A DNA stretch of 64,000 nt from Cytophagales bacterium (GCA_033344775.1 JAWPMT010000001.1:620001-684000), one strand, 5' to 3'; numbered from the stretch's first letter, positions 27,333 through 36,469 are shown. The notes: generated by a model not told the origin, from the sequence alone. Translations and numbers: made by a program.

Positions 27333-27893
27333 ATGTTAAGAAAAATACTGATCGGATTTGGGGTTGTGATCCTCGCATTTGGCATTTATGTTGTGTATTT
27401 GTCACTGACAACCAAAAGCCACAGTCCAGCGGAACAAGCCATTTTCAAGTCTGAAGCCCTGGATCTCACCGTTCGTTATTGCCGTCCTTATATGAAGGAC
27501 AGGAAAGTGTTTGGTACCTCCTCTGAAGACGTCATTGTACCTTATGGCGAAAAGTGGCGTGCGGGAGCAAATGAAGCCACAGAGATCAAACTGAATAAAG
27601 ACTTGATTGTTGGTGATCAACTATTGCCGTCTGGCACTTATTCTGTTTATTGTATTCCTGAAAAAGAATTTTGGACGGTTGTGTTCAATTCACGAACCAA
27701 TTACTGGGGAGCAAGTTTTCTAGGAGATCCTTTCAAGGAGGAATATGACGTGTTGCGTGCACGGGCAGAAGTGTCAGACTTATCTGCGGATGTCGAACAA
27801 TTCGGCATTGCACTTCAGCAAAGTGGAGAGAGAACCGTAGATATGACCTTTGCTTGGGAAAAGACACAGGCCTCTCTCACCTTCACCTACTAA
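27333..27893 (+). CDS. DUF2911 domain protein with N-terminal membrane anchor
   Basis: 186 residues. A membrane helix or uncleaved signal at residues 3-25 (ILIGFGVVILAFGIYVVYL) is followed by the DUF2911 domain: LTVRYCRPYMKDRKVFG, VPYGEKWRAGANEATEIKL, LPSGTYSVYCIPEKEFWTVV and FNSRTNYWGA. The family is common in Bacteroidota and is exported; its role is unknown. It stands alone in its orientation. Confidence 0.9.
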   Translation: MLRKILIGFGVVILAFGIYVVYLSLTTKSHSPAEQAIFKSEALDLTVRYCRPYMKDRKVFGTSSEDVIVPYGEKWRAGANEATEIKLNKDLIVGDQLLPSGTYSVYCIPEKEFWTVVFNSRTNYWGASFLGDPFKEEYDVLRARAEVSDLSADVEQFGIALQQSGERTVDMTFAWEKTQASLTFTY

Positions 27894-27982
27894 GCATTGC
27901 TTGAGAGCAATCTTATAGCTGGAGGAATTACACAGCTGGAAATTAGAAGAGGACCATAAGTCCCCTTCTATTAAGAGTGTTT

Positions 27983-28138
27983 TTAGGCAGCGGTGTGATT
28001 CTTAAGGTAATTTTCACACTGCTCTTTCGAGCCCGTGTATAGAATATTACTCTTGTCTTTGATTACTACGAATGAATCCCAAGTTTTATCAAACTTGATC
28101 TTCATCTTTTCTTTGTTAGAATTAAAAATGTTAAACAT
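27983..28138 (-). CDS. small hypothetical protein (51 residues)
   Basis: A short frame that gene finders may miss. It starts MFNIFNSNKEKMKIKFDKTW, then SFVVIKDKSNILYTGSKEQC, and ends in YLKNHTAA. Its strand-turn-strand-helix pattern (VVIKDKSNILYTGS then a helix) is like small single-domain proteins such as DUF2188. The composition is natural, the frame is closed at both ends, and a tandem 21-base repeat lies 46-87 bases upstream of its start, as expected for a regulated promoter. No function is proposed. Confidence 0.6.
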   Translation of the reverse strand: MFNIFNSNKEKMKIKFDKTWDSFVVIKDKSNILYTGSKEQCENYLKNHTAA

Positions 28139-28183
28139 AAAAGGCTAGTCAGGAATTTCATTGAGTGCAAGTTGTCTCAAAGG

Positions 28184-28225
28184 CACTTCACAATCCTGCC
28201 AAAACACTTCACATTCCTACCAAAA
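28184..28225. repeat. tandem 21-base direct repeat upstream of the 51-residue gene
   Basis: Two adjacent copies of a 21-base unit, CACTTCACA(A/T)TCCT(G/A)CCAAA with one more A, differing at only two positions. There is no spacer, so this is not a CRISPR. Two head-to-tail copies 21 bases apart put the same DNA face forward twice, as seen in operators for proteins that bind direct repeats, such as LytTR regulators. The closest gene start is the minus-strand ATG at 28138. Confidence 0.7.
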
Positions 28226-28330
28226 TAACGTTAAAACGTATGATTTGATCGATAAATGAAACTTTTTAAGGCGCTTAACCCGGAGTTATTTAGTGAAATT
28301 TGACACCAAATGCACACCAGTTGCACCCTA

Positions 28331-28807
28331 TTAGTTTACTAAAAGAAGGCAAAATTTCTTGTAGAGATCTCCATTTGTGCGCTGACATCCCTGTTGCATC
28401 ATCTCAAAAACTTCCAATTCCCGGACTTTCGAATATGGCTTTCGAGAATCATAAACAGAAAGCGCCGCGCTGTTTTGGAAAATCTCTTGCAAGGGCATTT
28501 TCATGAAATCAAAAGCGGTGCCTGGCTTCGCTTCTACACCCACCAATACAATTTCATTTTGCTGACAATGAAACGTCTTGATTCCCGAAGGTTCCCAATA
28601 TTCCAGAAATTGCGTCTTGCGCATGATCCCTTCAAATACCACATCACTAAAAAGTACCATCATTTGCTCCGCCTCGGCCTTTTGTTTTTCTTTCATTTCC
28701 TGCCAGTCTGGTGCTGTGATCCCATTGACGACCAAAAAGTCAACAAATTCTTTTTCCAGGGCCTGCAATTCTTCTGAGGTAAGTACGCGGTATTTGGGTG
28801 ATTTCAA
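28331..28807 (-). CDS. DUF6495 family protein
   Basis: About 158 residues from the TTG at 28807; the frame is open to 28867, but that longer start lies inside the desaturase terminator and relatives begin just before KYRxLT. Family landmarks are KYRVLTSEELQALEKEFVDF, MVLFSDVVFEGIMRKTQFLE and a C-terminal GDLYKKFCLL. DUF6495 is a Bacteroidota family without known function; the protein is soluble. The neighbouring desaturase is on the same strand upstream but is separated by a terminator. Confidence 0.75.
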   Translation of the reverse strand: MKSPKYRVLTSEELQALEKEFVDFLVVNGITAPDWQEMKEKQKAEAEQMMVLFSDVVFEGIMRKTQFLEYWEPSGIKTFHCQQNEIVLVGVEAKPGTAFDFMKMPLQEIFQNSAALSVYDSRKPYSKVRELEVFEMMQQGCQRTNGDLYKKFCLLLVN

Positions 28808-28865
28808 GGGAATATTTTTGGGATGCAAATATGGGATGAATTGGTAAGTAAGATGAGAAGGAAAC

Positions 28866-28893
28866 AAAAAAAAGGCACTCCAATCGGAATGCC
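28866..28893 (-). terminator. intrinsic terminator after the desaturase gene
   Basis: On the minus strand the arms GGCATTCC and GGAGTGCC (one mismatch) enclose a 4-base loop and run into eight T. It lies 56 bases past the desaturase stop and just before the DUF6495 gene, separating the two. Confidence 0.85.
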
Positions 28894-28948
28894 TCTGTTT
28901 TTATATTCTGCGTCTTGACAAACGCTATTTATCTAATATCTACATGGC

Positions 28949-29716
28949 TTAAGCAGCTTGCTTAATTTCTTCTGTAGGGACATTCTTTTCTTTCAACTTG
29001 ATCACACCGATCTTGTCCAATAACAAAATCATGATATAAGTAGGGTCAATCTCATGCCAACGGATGCCGCCAAAGTTGGGTCTTGAACCGAATTTGTGGT
29101 GATTGTTGTGATAGCTCTCTCCCATCATCAGGAAATCCACTGGCAAGAAGTTTCTTGAAGTATCACCTACTTCATAGTTTCTGTACCCGTATTTGTGCGC
29201 AAACCAGTTGATAATTGCCCCGTGAATTGGACTAAGTGCAAACTGCGCAGGCAACAAAAACCACAACCATAATTGATCTGCAAACAAATAATATACACCT
29301 ACATAAACAGCACCCCAAAATACTCTCGAAGGCCATGAACGAGCAAATTTGTCGAAAGGAGTCCATTCAGGAACGCCATCTGTAAAACGCTTGTCCACTT
29401 CAACTTTCTTGTTTGCGATAGCCGAATAAGTAGTTTTTGTCTTCCACATCATTTTCCAGATGCTCTCATCGTATTTAGGAGAATGAGGATCTTGTGGTGT
29501 ATCGGCATACGCGTGGTGCATACGGTGCATGACCCCATAGCCATAAGCGCTCAGGTAATTAGATCCCTGAAAGATCCATGTTAAAACGAAAAAGACCTTC
29601 TCCATAAATGGACTCATCGTAAAAGCTCCATGAGAAGCATATCGATGTAGGAAAAAGGTCTGAAAGAATAAACTCAAATACCAGTGTGCGATAAAAAAGG
29701 TAAGAATAACTTCCAT
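28949..29716 (-). CDS. acyl-CoA/acyl-lipid desaturase
   Basis: 255 residues with four or more membrane helices and the three histidine boxes of membrane di-iron desaturases: HRYASH (residues 24-29), HRMHH (64-68) and HNNHHKFG near the C terminus. The enzyme introduces a cis double bond into fatty acyl chains using oxygen and reduced ferredoxin or cytochrome, controlling membrane fluidity. The length is on the short side but complete for bacterial delta-9 types. An ECF sigma factor gene follows upstream on the same strand at 29819; a regulatory link is possible but not shown. Confidence 0.92.
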   Translation of the reverse strand: MEVILTFFIAHWYLSLFFQTFFLHRYASHGAFTMSPFMEKVFFVLTWIFQGSNYLSAYGYGVMHRMHHAYADTPQDPHSPKYDESIWKMMWKTKTTYSAIANKKVEVDKRFTDGVPEWTPFDKFARSWPSRVFWGAVYVGVYYLFADQLWLWFLLPAQFALSPIHGAIINWFAHKYGYRNYEVGDTSRNFLPVDFLMMGESYHNNHHKFGSRPNFGGIRWHEIDPTYIMILLLDKIGVIKLKEKNVPTEEIKQAA

Positions 29717-29818
29717 TCGGTCGGTTTACTTGTTTATAATATCAAACTCAAAGCCAACGCATCATGCGTTTATATGATCAGGACAATCGACTTTCTGAAT
29801 TGTGACAGAAATTTGAAA

Positions 29819-30433
29819 TTATTTTTTTCTTTTTTCAAGCAAATCCGATTTCAACTCGCTGATCAGGTCCGATAACTGCCCCAAATTACAGGCTTCCTGA
29901 AAGGGTTTGGGCAATTTGACGGACAGAGAAAGGTCCAGATTGATTTTGGGCATTTCCGCATTGAGCTTCAATTTAGCCCTACTAAATATTTGTCGACAAT
30001 TGTCCTTGCTCTTCCCAACGATATCCTGCAGGTCATCATATTCAAGGTTGAACAATTCTCGCAAGACATAGATAGCTTTCTCTGCTGGCTCGAGCTTTCT
30101 AGCCATTACTCGCCAGGCTGCAGCGAGTTGCCCTTCTTTCTCATGACTCAACAGTTCTTGTTCATCAATGACCCCTTCCGCTTCCATTTCCAGATCTTCC
30201 AATCCGTTTTCAGTCAACCGTTTGCCTGAACCCTGAAGGAAATTCAGGCAGTTGTTGGTCAACATCCTTACTAGAAAAGCTTTGGTATTTCTGATCTTGG
30301 ATGTATCGATAGTGAGCCATTTGAGGAATGTATCATGCACTAAATCCTCCGCATCCGCTATAGAACCTAGCATGCGATAGGCAATAGCATATAGAGTCGG
30401 CTGATATTGCGCTATGATCTGTGCTTCGCTCAC
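29819..30433 (-). CDS. ECF-type RNA polymerase sigma factor
   Basis: 204 residues. Region 2 is visible at about 8-75 (YAIAYRMLGSIADAEDLVHD, then TFLKWLT) and region 4 at about 115-165 (LEPAEKAIYVLRELFNLEYD, then DIVGKSKDNCRQIFSRAKLK). The AYRMLGSxADAEDLV signature is that of ECF41/SigJ-like factors, which normally carry a C-terminal SnoaL-like domain. Here that domain is missing and only about 35 residues follow region 4. No anti-sigma gene is adjacent. Confidence 0.85.
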   Translation of the reverse strand: MSEAQIIAQYQPTLYAIAYRMLGSIADAEDLVHDTFLKWLTIDTSKIRNTKAFLVRMLTNNCLNFLQGSGKRLTENGLEDLEMEAEGVIDEQELLSHEKEGQLAAAWRVMARKLEPAEKAIYVLRELFNLEYDDLQDIVGKSKDNCRQIFSRAKLKLNAEMPKINLDLSLSVKLPKPFQEACNLGQLSDLISELKSDLLEKRKK

Positions 30434-30544
30434 GTGACAAATATACTTCCTGATTAAACGTTTTCAAATATAACCTGCCTGACACACCTTTGGTTTTGTC
30501 TGAAATAGACGACATTTAAGCCAGATTAACCATGTGCTATCATC

Positions 30545-31291
30545 ATGATCAAATCTCTTGACATCAATGCCGATGTAGGTGAGAGTTATGGAAACTTCAA
30601 AATTGGACAGGACGAGGTATTGATGCCCTACCTGACCAGTTGCAACATCGCCTGCGGATTCCATGGCGGCGATCCGGTGACCATCCATAAAACTATCTTC
30701 ATGGCACTCGAAAACGACGTAGCGATTGGAGCACACCCCTCCTATCCAGACCTCCAGGGTTTTGGTAGACGAAGAATGTTCCTACCAAGAGAAGAACTGA
30801 AACATTTGATCGAATATCAGGTCTATGCCTTGAAAGGGATGGTTGAAGCACAAGGAGGAAAACTACATCATGTAAAACCTCACGGAGCCCTTAACAATCA
30901 CATGATGGATGATCTTACTTTGCTGGAAGCTGTGCTCGAAACTGTCCATGACATTGACCCAAAATTACCGGTATATGTACCTTTCCTTCCTGCTATAAGA
31001 AAAGAAGGTGCCAATATCCGATTCGAATTGTTTGCGGACCGCTCCTATGAGGAAGACCTCAGACTTACGCCACGCAACATCGACGGCAGTCTACTAAAGA
31101 CTAAAGAGGATTTTGAACCACATCTCCGATCACTTATGGAGGCAATGGCCATTACACGCGGTGGTCAACAATTGCCTGTAGAAATAGACACGATATGCAT
31201 TCACGGAGATAATCCCGGCGCGCTTGAGATCGCCCAATACTTGCATGAATTGACCAATGAGATGGGTATCAATCTCAAAAGTGTTCGATGA
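30545..31291 (+). CDS. pxpA: 5-oxoprolinase subunit PxpA (LamB/YcsF family)
   Basis: 248 residues covering the whole LamB/YcsF domain: the start SLDINADVGESYGNFKIGQD, then NIACGFHGGDP, GAHPSYPDLQGFGRR and VKPHGALNNHM. PxpA, together with PxpB and PxpC, opens 5-oxoproline to glutamate with ATP hydrolysis and so removes a damaged glutamine/glutathione by-product. Its stop overlaps the next start as ATGA, giving the usual pxpABC order. Confidence 0.95.
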   Translation: MIKSLDINADVGESYGNFKIGQDEVLMPYLTSCNIACGFHGGDPVTIHKTIFMALENDVAIGAHPSYPDLQGFGRRRMFLPREELKHLIEYQVYALKGMVEAQGGKLHHVKPHGALNNHMMDDLTLLEAVLETVHDIDPKLPVYVPFLPAIRKEGANIRFELFADRSYEEDLRLTPRNIDGSLLKTKEDFEPHLRSLMEAMAITRGGQQLPVEIDTICIHGDNPGALEIAQYLHELTNEMGINLKSVR

Positions 31292-31926
31292 ACATTTCGC
31301 AGCTAAATGAAAAAGTCGCAATTGCGGAATTCTATCCTGAAATCAGTGAAGTTACACTCAGGAAAGTTCAGCTGTTGAAGTCTACTTTGACGAATCATGC
31401 TTTTCAAGGATTAGAGGAGGTATGGAGCAGTTATCACAGTGTAGCCATTTCCTATGACCCTAAACGGATTTCGTTTCGTGAAGTCAGACAAAATATCCTT
31501 GATCTTCCAATAGCGAGACCTGAACAAACCTTGTATGATGAGGCCTCCATCATCAAAATTCCCATAACCTATCATCACGACACACATGACATGCAGGCAC
31601 TTTCCACATCGCTTGGGTTATCCACTCAGGAAATCGCAACCATGCATAAGGCCCCTAACTACCAGGTAGCAATGCTCGGTTTTCAACCAGGCTTCCCCTT
31701 TTTGATTGGACTTCCTAAAAAACTGCATCACCCACGGAAGAAAACGCCGAGTTTGAAAGTACCCAAAGGATCAGTGGCTATTGGAGGAGCACAAACTGGT
31801 ATTTACCCCTCTGAAAGCCCCGGAGGATGGTATGTGATCGGAAACACCACACTCGATTTATTCACTAAACCTGATCAATTCTTATTGAAACCCGGGGATC
31901 AGGTAGCGTTTGTAACAGATGAGTGA
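31288..31926 (+). CDS. pxpB: 5-oxoprolinase subunit PxpB (KipI-like)
   Basis: 212 residues of the carboxyltransferase C/D family. Visible are the family pattern VWSSYHSVAISYDP, the MLGFQPGFPFLIGLPKKL motif and SVAIGGAQTGIYPSESPGGW, which is nearly diagnostic. It overlaps pxpA by 4 bases and pxpC by 8. In Bacillus the same fold was first described as KipI, a kinase inhibitor, but next to pxpA and pxpC it is the oxoprolinase subunit. Confidence 0.95.
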   Translation: MNISQLNEKVAIAEFYPEISEVTLRKVQLLKSTLTNHAFQGLEEVWSSYHSVAISYDPKRISFREVRQNILDLPIARPEQTLYDEASIIKIPITYHHDTHDMQALSTSLGLSTQEIATMHKAPNYQVAMLGFQPGFPFLIGLPKKLHHPRKKTPSLKVPKGSVAIGGAQTGIYPSESPGGWYVIGNTTLDLFTKPDQFLLKPGDQVAFVTDE

Positions 31927-32782
31927 GTTGTTATGCACAGTTAAGTCAGGGGGCTTATTCACCACCATTCAGGACTTAGGCAGGCCTGGTTTCCGCCAGT
32001 TTGGCGTACCCGTATCAGGCGCACTTGATCAGGAAAGCGCCGCATTGGCCAATACGTTGGTTGGAAATCCGATAGAATATCCACTACTAGAAATCACACA
32101 AACCGGGCCCTATCTGGAATTTGAAAAGTATGGAGCGTTAGCCATCGCTGGGGCTAACCTTAGCCCCAGACTCAATGGAATCGACATACCTAATCATGAG
32201 ACCGTCTTCTTTGCCAAAGGTGATGTACTCTCTTTCGGTCAGCCCAAAACGGGAATCCGGGCTTACCTTGCGTTTTCCGGTGAATTACAGGTAGAAAGGC
32301 TGTTTGGAAGTGTTTCTACTCATACTGGTAATCAGTGGGGAGGCCTGAATGGACAAACGCTCCAAAAGGGAGATCAATTACGAATTGTGCCGCCTTCACA
32401 ACATATTCAACACCAAAAAATCAGACATCAGATCCGTACAACCAATACCATCAGAGTAACAAAATCCATGGAATTTGAGGCATTGGAAAATTCAGATCAG
32501 GAACGGTTGTTTTCACAGGACTGGATCGTGGCTTCGGAAAGTAATCGCATGGGTATTCGTCTCTCGGGAGCATCACTCATAAGTAAGCTACCGGAGATGA
32601 TCTCCAGTCCGACAGACACGGGAATTATCCAGCTTCCTCCAAGTGGATTACCGATTGTTTTGATGAATGACAGTGCAGCTATAGGTGGTTATCCGAGGAT
32701 CTGTGCGGTTTTACGCGAAGACTTGCCTATCATCTCACAAAAGCCCCCCGGAGCTACGATCCGGTTGAAATTGATTACTTAA
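31919..32782 (+). CDS. pxpC: 5-oxoprolinase subunit PxpC (biotin-dependent carboxyltransferase family)
   Basis: 287 residues with FTTIQDLGRPGFRQFGVPVS at the start, then ANTLVGNPIEYPLLEITQTG, and a C-terminal section (VLMNDSAAIGGYPRICAVL) typical of the family. It completes the PxpABC complex; no separate transporter gene for oxoproline is present. The stop overlaps the end of a convergent hydrolase gene by 4 bases. Confidence 0.95.
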   Translation: MSELLCTVKSGGLFTTIQDLGRPGFRQFGVPVSGALDQESAALANTLVGNPIEYPLLEITQTGPYLEFEKYGALAIAGANLSPRLNGIDIPNHETVFFAKGDVLSFGQPKTGIRAYLAFSGELQVERLFGSVSTHTGNQWGGLNGQTLQKGDQLRIVPPSQHIQHQKIRHQIRTTNTIRVTKSMEFEALENSDQERLFSQDWIVASESNRMGIRLSGASLISKLPEMISSPTDTGIIQLPPSGLPIVLMNDSAAIGGYPRICAVLREDLPIISQKPPGATIRLKLIT

Positions 32783-33786
32783 TATTCTTCAAGTGGTGGA
32801 ATCTTAAGAATATCCTCCAAAAAATACTCCGTGATGTTCCTGACAGATTGCAAGTCTTTGCTTTGGAGGTCAGATGCCAGGACATGATTATCAACATCAG
32901 AAAACGGACTTTCAAGCTTGAAATCTTCAGGGGTTTGTGTCATTTGCTGAAAGGCCATCATGGCCTGTACTGAGACCACATCGTCTTTTTCATCCTCGTT
33001 TTTATAGTAGTAGCCCAACAGGTACGGCGTTTTAATTTTCTCGAAAGTCTCTGGTTTCATGGTCTGGTCCAGCAAAGCCTGCAATGCCAGTAATCCCTGT
33101 GTATGGTAACGGAGGTTCCAATATCGCTCAATCGGCGTACCTACTCCTTCTTCAATCACTCGGTAATCCCCAATGACTTTCCCCAATATTTGCTCTCCCC
33201 ACGGTCCTGTGATCAAAGCAGCAGTAGGATCAGCAATTTCAATGTTAGGAGAAAAAAGAATTTGCGCATCTACCAGATCGGGGTTATACGCTGATAAATA
33301 AATGGACAAGGTACCTCCTGTAGAACAAGACATGAGGATCACTTTCTTACCTAATAACTGACCGACAGCCAGGGCCTCCTTTGCACTTTCCACCAAAGAG
33401 GAAGGTGTAAGGTCTTTGAATGCGTCTATATCCTCCAGCCCATGTTGCGATAGTCTCGGCAAATAGATATTGAACCCAAATTTCTGGGCCATTTCGATAT
33501 GTACTGGATTGGATTCCATGGGACTCGCGGAAAAACCATGTAAATAGACAATCGCATAATCCGTTTGTCGAGCGGAATCAGCCCAAACAATGCGAGACTG
33601 ATTGTCCGGTTTGATGCCAGCAACCAGCCTTTCGGTGGATTCAATATACGCGTCCAATTCTTCCAGTGGGATATCAACCAACTCAACTCGGGGATCGATT
33701 TCTGGGAAAGAAACGCTGGGGCCCATAAAGTAGACGCCTGACAACAGGCCAAAGACCACAACAATACCCAGCAAAAGTTTTTTCAT
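32779..33786 (-). CDS. alpha/beta hydrolase, membrane-anchored or secreted
   Basis: 335 residues with an N-terminal hydrophobic segment (LLLGIVVVFGLLSGVYFMG). The alpha/beta hydrolase fold shows as AIVYLHGFSASPMESNPVH (oxyanion loop), the nucleophile elbow VILMSCSTGGTLS (a G-x-S-x-G variant with S-C-S-T-G), and VDNHVLASDLQ near the end with the probable histidine. The likely substrate is a small ester or lipid. It is convergent with pxpC. Confidence 0.8.
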   Translation of the reverse strand: MKKLLLGIVVVFGLLSGVYFMGPSVSFPEIDPRVELVDIPLEELDAYIESTERLVAGIKPDNQSRIVWADSARQTDYAIVYLHGFSASPMESNPVHIEMAQKFGFNIYLPRLSQHGLEDIDAFKDLTPSSLVESAKEALAVGQLLGKKVILMSCSTGGTLSIYLSAYNPDLVDAQILFSPNIEIADPTAALITGPWGEQILGKVIGDYRVIEEGVGTPIERYWNLRYHTQGLLALQALLDQTMKPETFEKIKTPYLLGYYYKNEDEKDDVVSVQAMMAFQQMTQTPEDFKLESPFSDVDNHVLASDLQSKDLQSVRNITEYFLEDILKIPPLEEY

Positions 33787-33853
33787 AGCTCGGAGGAAAT
33801 TCCCGTGAAAATAGGCAAATAAGCGTGTACCTTATAAGATGAACAGGTGTTTT

Positions 33854-34267
33854 TTATGAGATTGTCAGAATATTTCCTTCTCTTGCTACCTGAAACTCGG
33901 CGAGGTTTTTAATGGCAGGACCAGACACCACTGCTCCTGTATAATCAAATTGTGACGTGTGACAGGTGCAAGTAAACACCCCTCTCCCGAATACCCAATC
34001 TCTGGCACATTGCTCATGGGTACAAACGCTGGTAAATGCCCGTATCTCCCCTTCCCAGTTAACAATCAGCACATTTTCATCCGGGTGCAAGACCCAGTTT
34101 TGGCTCAGTATCTCATCGAATGGACTAACAGACATGTCCAATATCAAAGGCTGTGACAAGTCTGGCTGAATATCCTCTTCACCACAACTTTCGAGAGATA
34201 TCCCGAGGGCAGTAAGCGCCGTAGCGGCTCCGGCTTGTTTGATAAAAGTCTTTCGGTTCATCATCAA
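33854..34267 (-). CDS. Rieske-type [2Fe-2S] protein, exported
   Basis: 137 residues. A twin-arginine-like or lipoprotein-type start (NRKTFIKQAGAATALTALGI, then LESCGEED, a probable lipidated cysteine) leads to a Rieske domain with both cluster motifs: C-T-H (SVCTHEQCARD) and C-T-C-H (CTCHTSQFDYTGAVVSGPA). Two cysteines and two histidines bind the cluster. It could be the electron-carrying partner of an envelope oxidoreductase, but no partner gene is adjacent. Confidence 0.88.
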   Translation of the reverse strand: MMMNRKTFIKQAGAATALTALGISLESCGEEDIQPDLSQPLILDMSVSPFDEILSQNWVLHPDENVLIVNWEGEIRAFTSVCTHEQCARDWVFGRGVFTCTCHTSQFDYTGAVVSGPAIKNLAEFQVAREGNILTIS

Positions 34268-34319
34268 TTATGTGCCTATACAGCAAATCAGAAAATTTAG
34301 TTCGCTTAAGAAGTCGCCA

Positions 34320-35285
34320 TCATTCCTCAAGAAGTTCCTCAAACTCTTCCTGATCCACCACCCGGATGGCGCAATTCACATGATAGAAACTACCTCTTTC
34401 CAGGTCCATCAATCCCTCTTGATTATTCAGGGCATTGATGTTGCAATTCATAGGTTCAATTGCAATGCTCTTCCGCTCGGATGGTGTGAATACCTGAAGA
34501 AACAAACATTCTTTGGATGCTTCCATGGCCACTCCTACCTTTTCCTCAGGGCAATAGAGGATCGAATTGTCCTGCATGATGAGCTTAAAACAGTCGTCAA
34601 ATTCCACATCTCCGATATCATTAGGTTCCTCATAGTCCATAAAATCCTTCACCTCACCTGTAGGTAGGTTTTCACCATTGAGTACCACCTGGCTCACGAA
34701 TGGTAATTTCATTTTTAAAGAACTAAGCGGCTTTTGATTAATCGTCAGATAAGGATGCCAACCAAAGCCAATCGGCATGTGTCCGTTGCCACGGTTTTCC
34801 ATATCAAACTTCACATCAAGTCGATCCTCAGCATAGGTGTAAGTGATGACCAAACCAAAAGCAAAGGGATAGTAGTTTCGGTCACCAGAATAATAGTAGG
34901 CAACTTTCGCGGTTCCTCCATCATCATTTGCTTCCATTTCCAACACCTTGAAGGCCTCTTTACCAACAAAACCGTGTATTGAATTTCCCTGGAATTTCTC
35001 TTCTACTGGAAAGGTGTATTCCCTTCCTTCGTAACGATAAGTTCCGTTTTCCAAACGGTTGGGATAGGGAAATAAAACAGCACTCTTGAAAGCAGGGTCC
35101 GATTCCACCTGATCGTAAGTTTCATGTCCATCAATGGTTTCCAGCCAGGAATCACCCACCTGAAACAGCAACTTGTTAAGCATTGCACCATTTTCTGGCA
35201 AAACCTCCATCACAATCGTATCTCCTTTCTTGAGATGAATGGCTTTGATGTTATCTATTTCAGTTTCTTCGATCGTGTAGGCCAT
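34320..35285 (-). CDS. aldose 1-epimerase
   Basis: 321 residues of the galactose mutarotase fold. Motifs seen: FPYPNRLENGTYRYEGREY, NSIHGFVGKEAF (first active-site histidine), GFGWHPYLTI (second histidine) and DDCFKL. The enzyme interconverts alpha and beta anomers of free hexoses. Lack of a signal peptide puts it in the cytoplasm. It lies 52 bases from the Rieske gene on the same strand. Confidence 0.9.
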   Translation of the reverse strand: MAYTIEETEIDNIKAIHLKKGDTIVMEVLPENGAMLNKLLFQVGDSWLETIDGHETYDQVESDPAFKSAVLFPYPNRLENGTYRYEGREYTFPVEEKFQGNSIHGFVGKEAFKVLEMEANDDGGTAKVAYYYSGDRNYYPFAFGLVITYTYAEDRLDVKFDMENRGNGHMPIGFGWHPYLTINQKPLSSLKMKLPFVSQVVLNGENLPTGEVKDFMDYEEPNDIGDVEFDDCFKLIMQDNSILYCPEEKVGVAMEASKECLFLQVFTPSERKSIAIEPMNCNINALNNQEGLMDLERGSFYHVNCAIRVVDQEEFEELLEE

Positions 35286-35433
35286 GACGCCAAATGTGGT
35301 GGTTTGGGTGAAGATATAAAATCAGAATGATTTAGCGTAGAAACTCTTCTGAAGTATGTAAATAAACTGATGATTGCATAACCAAATTGTGAAACTCGAA
35401 TAGCATTCTGATTTGACGTGTGGGCTTATGAGA

Positions 35434-35493
35434 TAAATCCCCTGGTCCTCGACCACCCCCTACGCGGGTCGTCCTTTGAAAAGGGGGACTTTT
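35434..35493. repeat. C-rich intergenic hairpin repeat
   Basis: AAATCCCC at one end pairs with GGGGGACTTT at the other, with a GC-rich middle (CTACGCGGGTCGTCC). The same outer words occur in the gaps at 36440 and 50297. In the rest of the 35286-35638 gap there is also a 10-base inverted repeat (TGACTCTGAT at 35508-35517 with ATCAGAGTCA at 35541-35550); no gene was recognised. Confidence 0.6.
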
Positions 35494-35638
35494 GCATCTT
35501 CATAGAATGACTCTGATGAAGTAGGAAAAATTCTCAGCTAATCAGAGTCACTGAATAATACTCTGATTTAATTGAGGTTGGAAAATTCCCAACCCCATAG
35601 CAGGCACATAAAGAGCAGAATTCCCTTAATTTCACCGC

Positions 35639-36421
35639 ATGCCTGAATGGACCTTCTTTTATCTGGTACGCATTGAATTTCTAGGTTTCCGCTACCATGG
35701 CTGGCAAAAGCAGGAAGGCCTGAAGACAATTCACCAAATGGTGGACAAAACACTGAAATTCGTGCTAGGAACTACACCTTTTAGAAGTCTGGGATGCGGC
35801 AGAACTGATGCAAAAGTCTCAGCGGAGGATTACGCCTTTGAGCTTTTTACCACACAGTCTCTGATACCCGAGCAACTGGTCCATCGGCTAAATGCCAATC
35901 TACCTGCAGACATACGTGCACGTTCTGCAAAAGAAGTGGACGCCCAATTCAACATCATTCAGAGTGCAAAGACCAAAACGTATCATTATCACTTCTGTTT
36001 CGGTGAGAAGCCACATCCATTTTCGGCACCACTGGTACAACACTTCGGCAAGAAACTCGACATAGATTCCATGATCCTTGCCGCGAAGCAATTGGAAGGA
36101 GAACATGATTTTACCACCTTTACCAGCAAACCAGGTGAAGAAACACAACTCAAACGCTTGTTGAAAAAGGCAATCATTGTAGAAAATGAAACAGGTGACC
36201 CTTATATGCCTGTGGCCAATCATTACATTTTCCAGGCCACTGCACCGGGGTTTCTACGTTACCAGGTTCGACTGATGATGGGTGCTTTGATTGAAATTGG
36301 CCGGGGACTACTCACCATTGAGGAACTTAAAGCTTTGTTATCCGGTGAAAAAACAGGACAAATCAAAACAGTAGCTCCAGGATCGGGTTTGAGGTTGCAT
36401 CGGGTGGGGTTTGGAGAGTAA
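35639..36421 (+). CDS. truA: tRNA pseudouridine(38-40) synthase TruA
   Basis: 260 residues with the TruA hallmarks: FLGFRYHGWQKQ, the catalytic-aspartate motif LGCGRTDAKVSA, HRLNANLPADIRARSA and the C-terminal GFLRYQVRLMMGALIEIG. The enzyme isomerises uridines in the anticodon stem of tRNAs. It stands alone; the convergent T9SS gene is 58 bases away across a C-rich hairpin. Confidence 0.93.
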   Translation: MPEWTFFYLVRIEFLGFRYHGWQKQEGLKTIHQMVDKTLKFVLGTTPFRSLGCGRTDAKVSAEDYAFELFTTQSLIPEQLVHRLNANLPADIRARSAKEVDAQFNIIQSAKTKTYHYHFCFGEKPHPFSAPLVQHFGKKLDIDSMILAAKQLEGEHDFTTFTSKPGEETQLKRLLKKAIIVENETGDPYMPVANHYIFQATAPGFLRYQVRLMMGALIEIGRGLLTIEELKALLSGEKTGQIKTVAPGSGLRLHRVGFGE

Positions 36422-36439
36422 TTCTGAGCTTGCTTCGAT

Positions 36440-36469
36440 AAATCCCCCGCCCTTTGAAGAGGAGGATTT
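36440..36469. repeat. C-rich hairpin between truA and the convergent T9SS gene
   Basis: AAATCCCCC and GGAGGATTT form an imperfect stem around CGCCCTTTGAAGA. It is a short member of the same repeat type as 35434 and 50297 and probably ends both convergent transcripts. Confidence 0.5.

Noticed and set aside
28184-28225. CRISPR-like repeat
   Set aside because: Only two copies, directly adjacent, with no spacer and no cas genes in the window.
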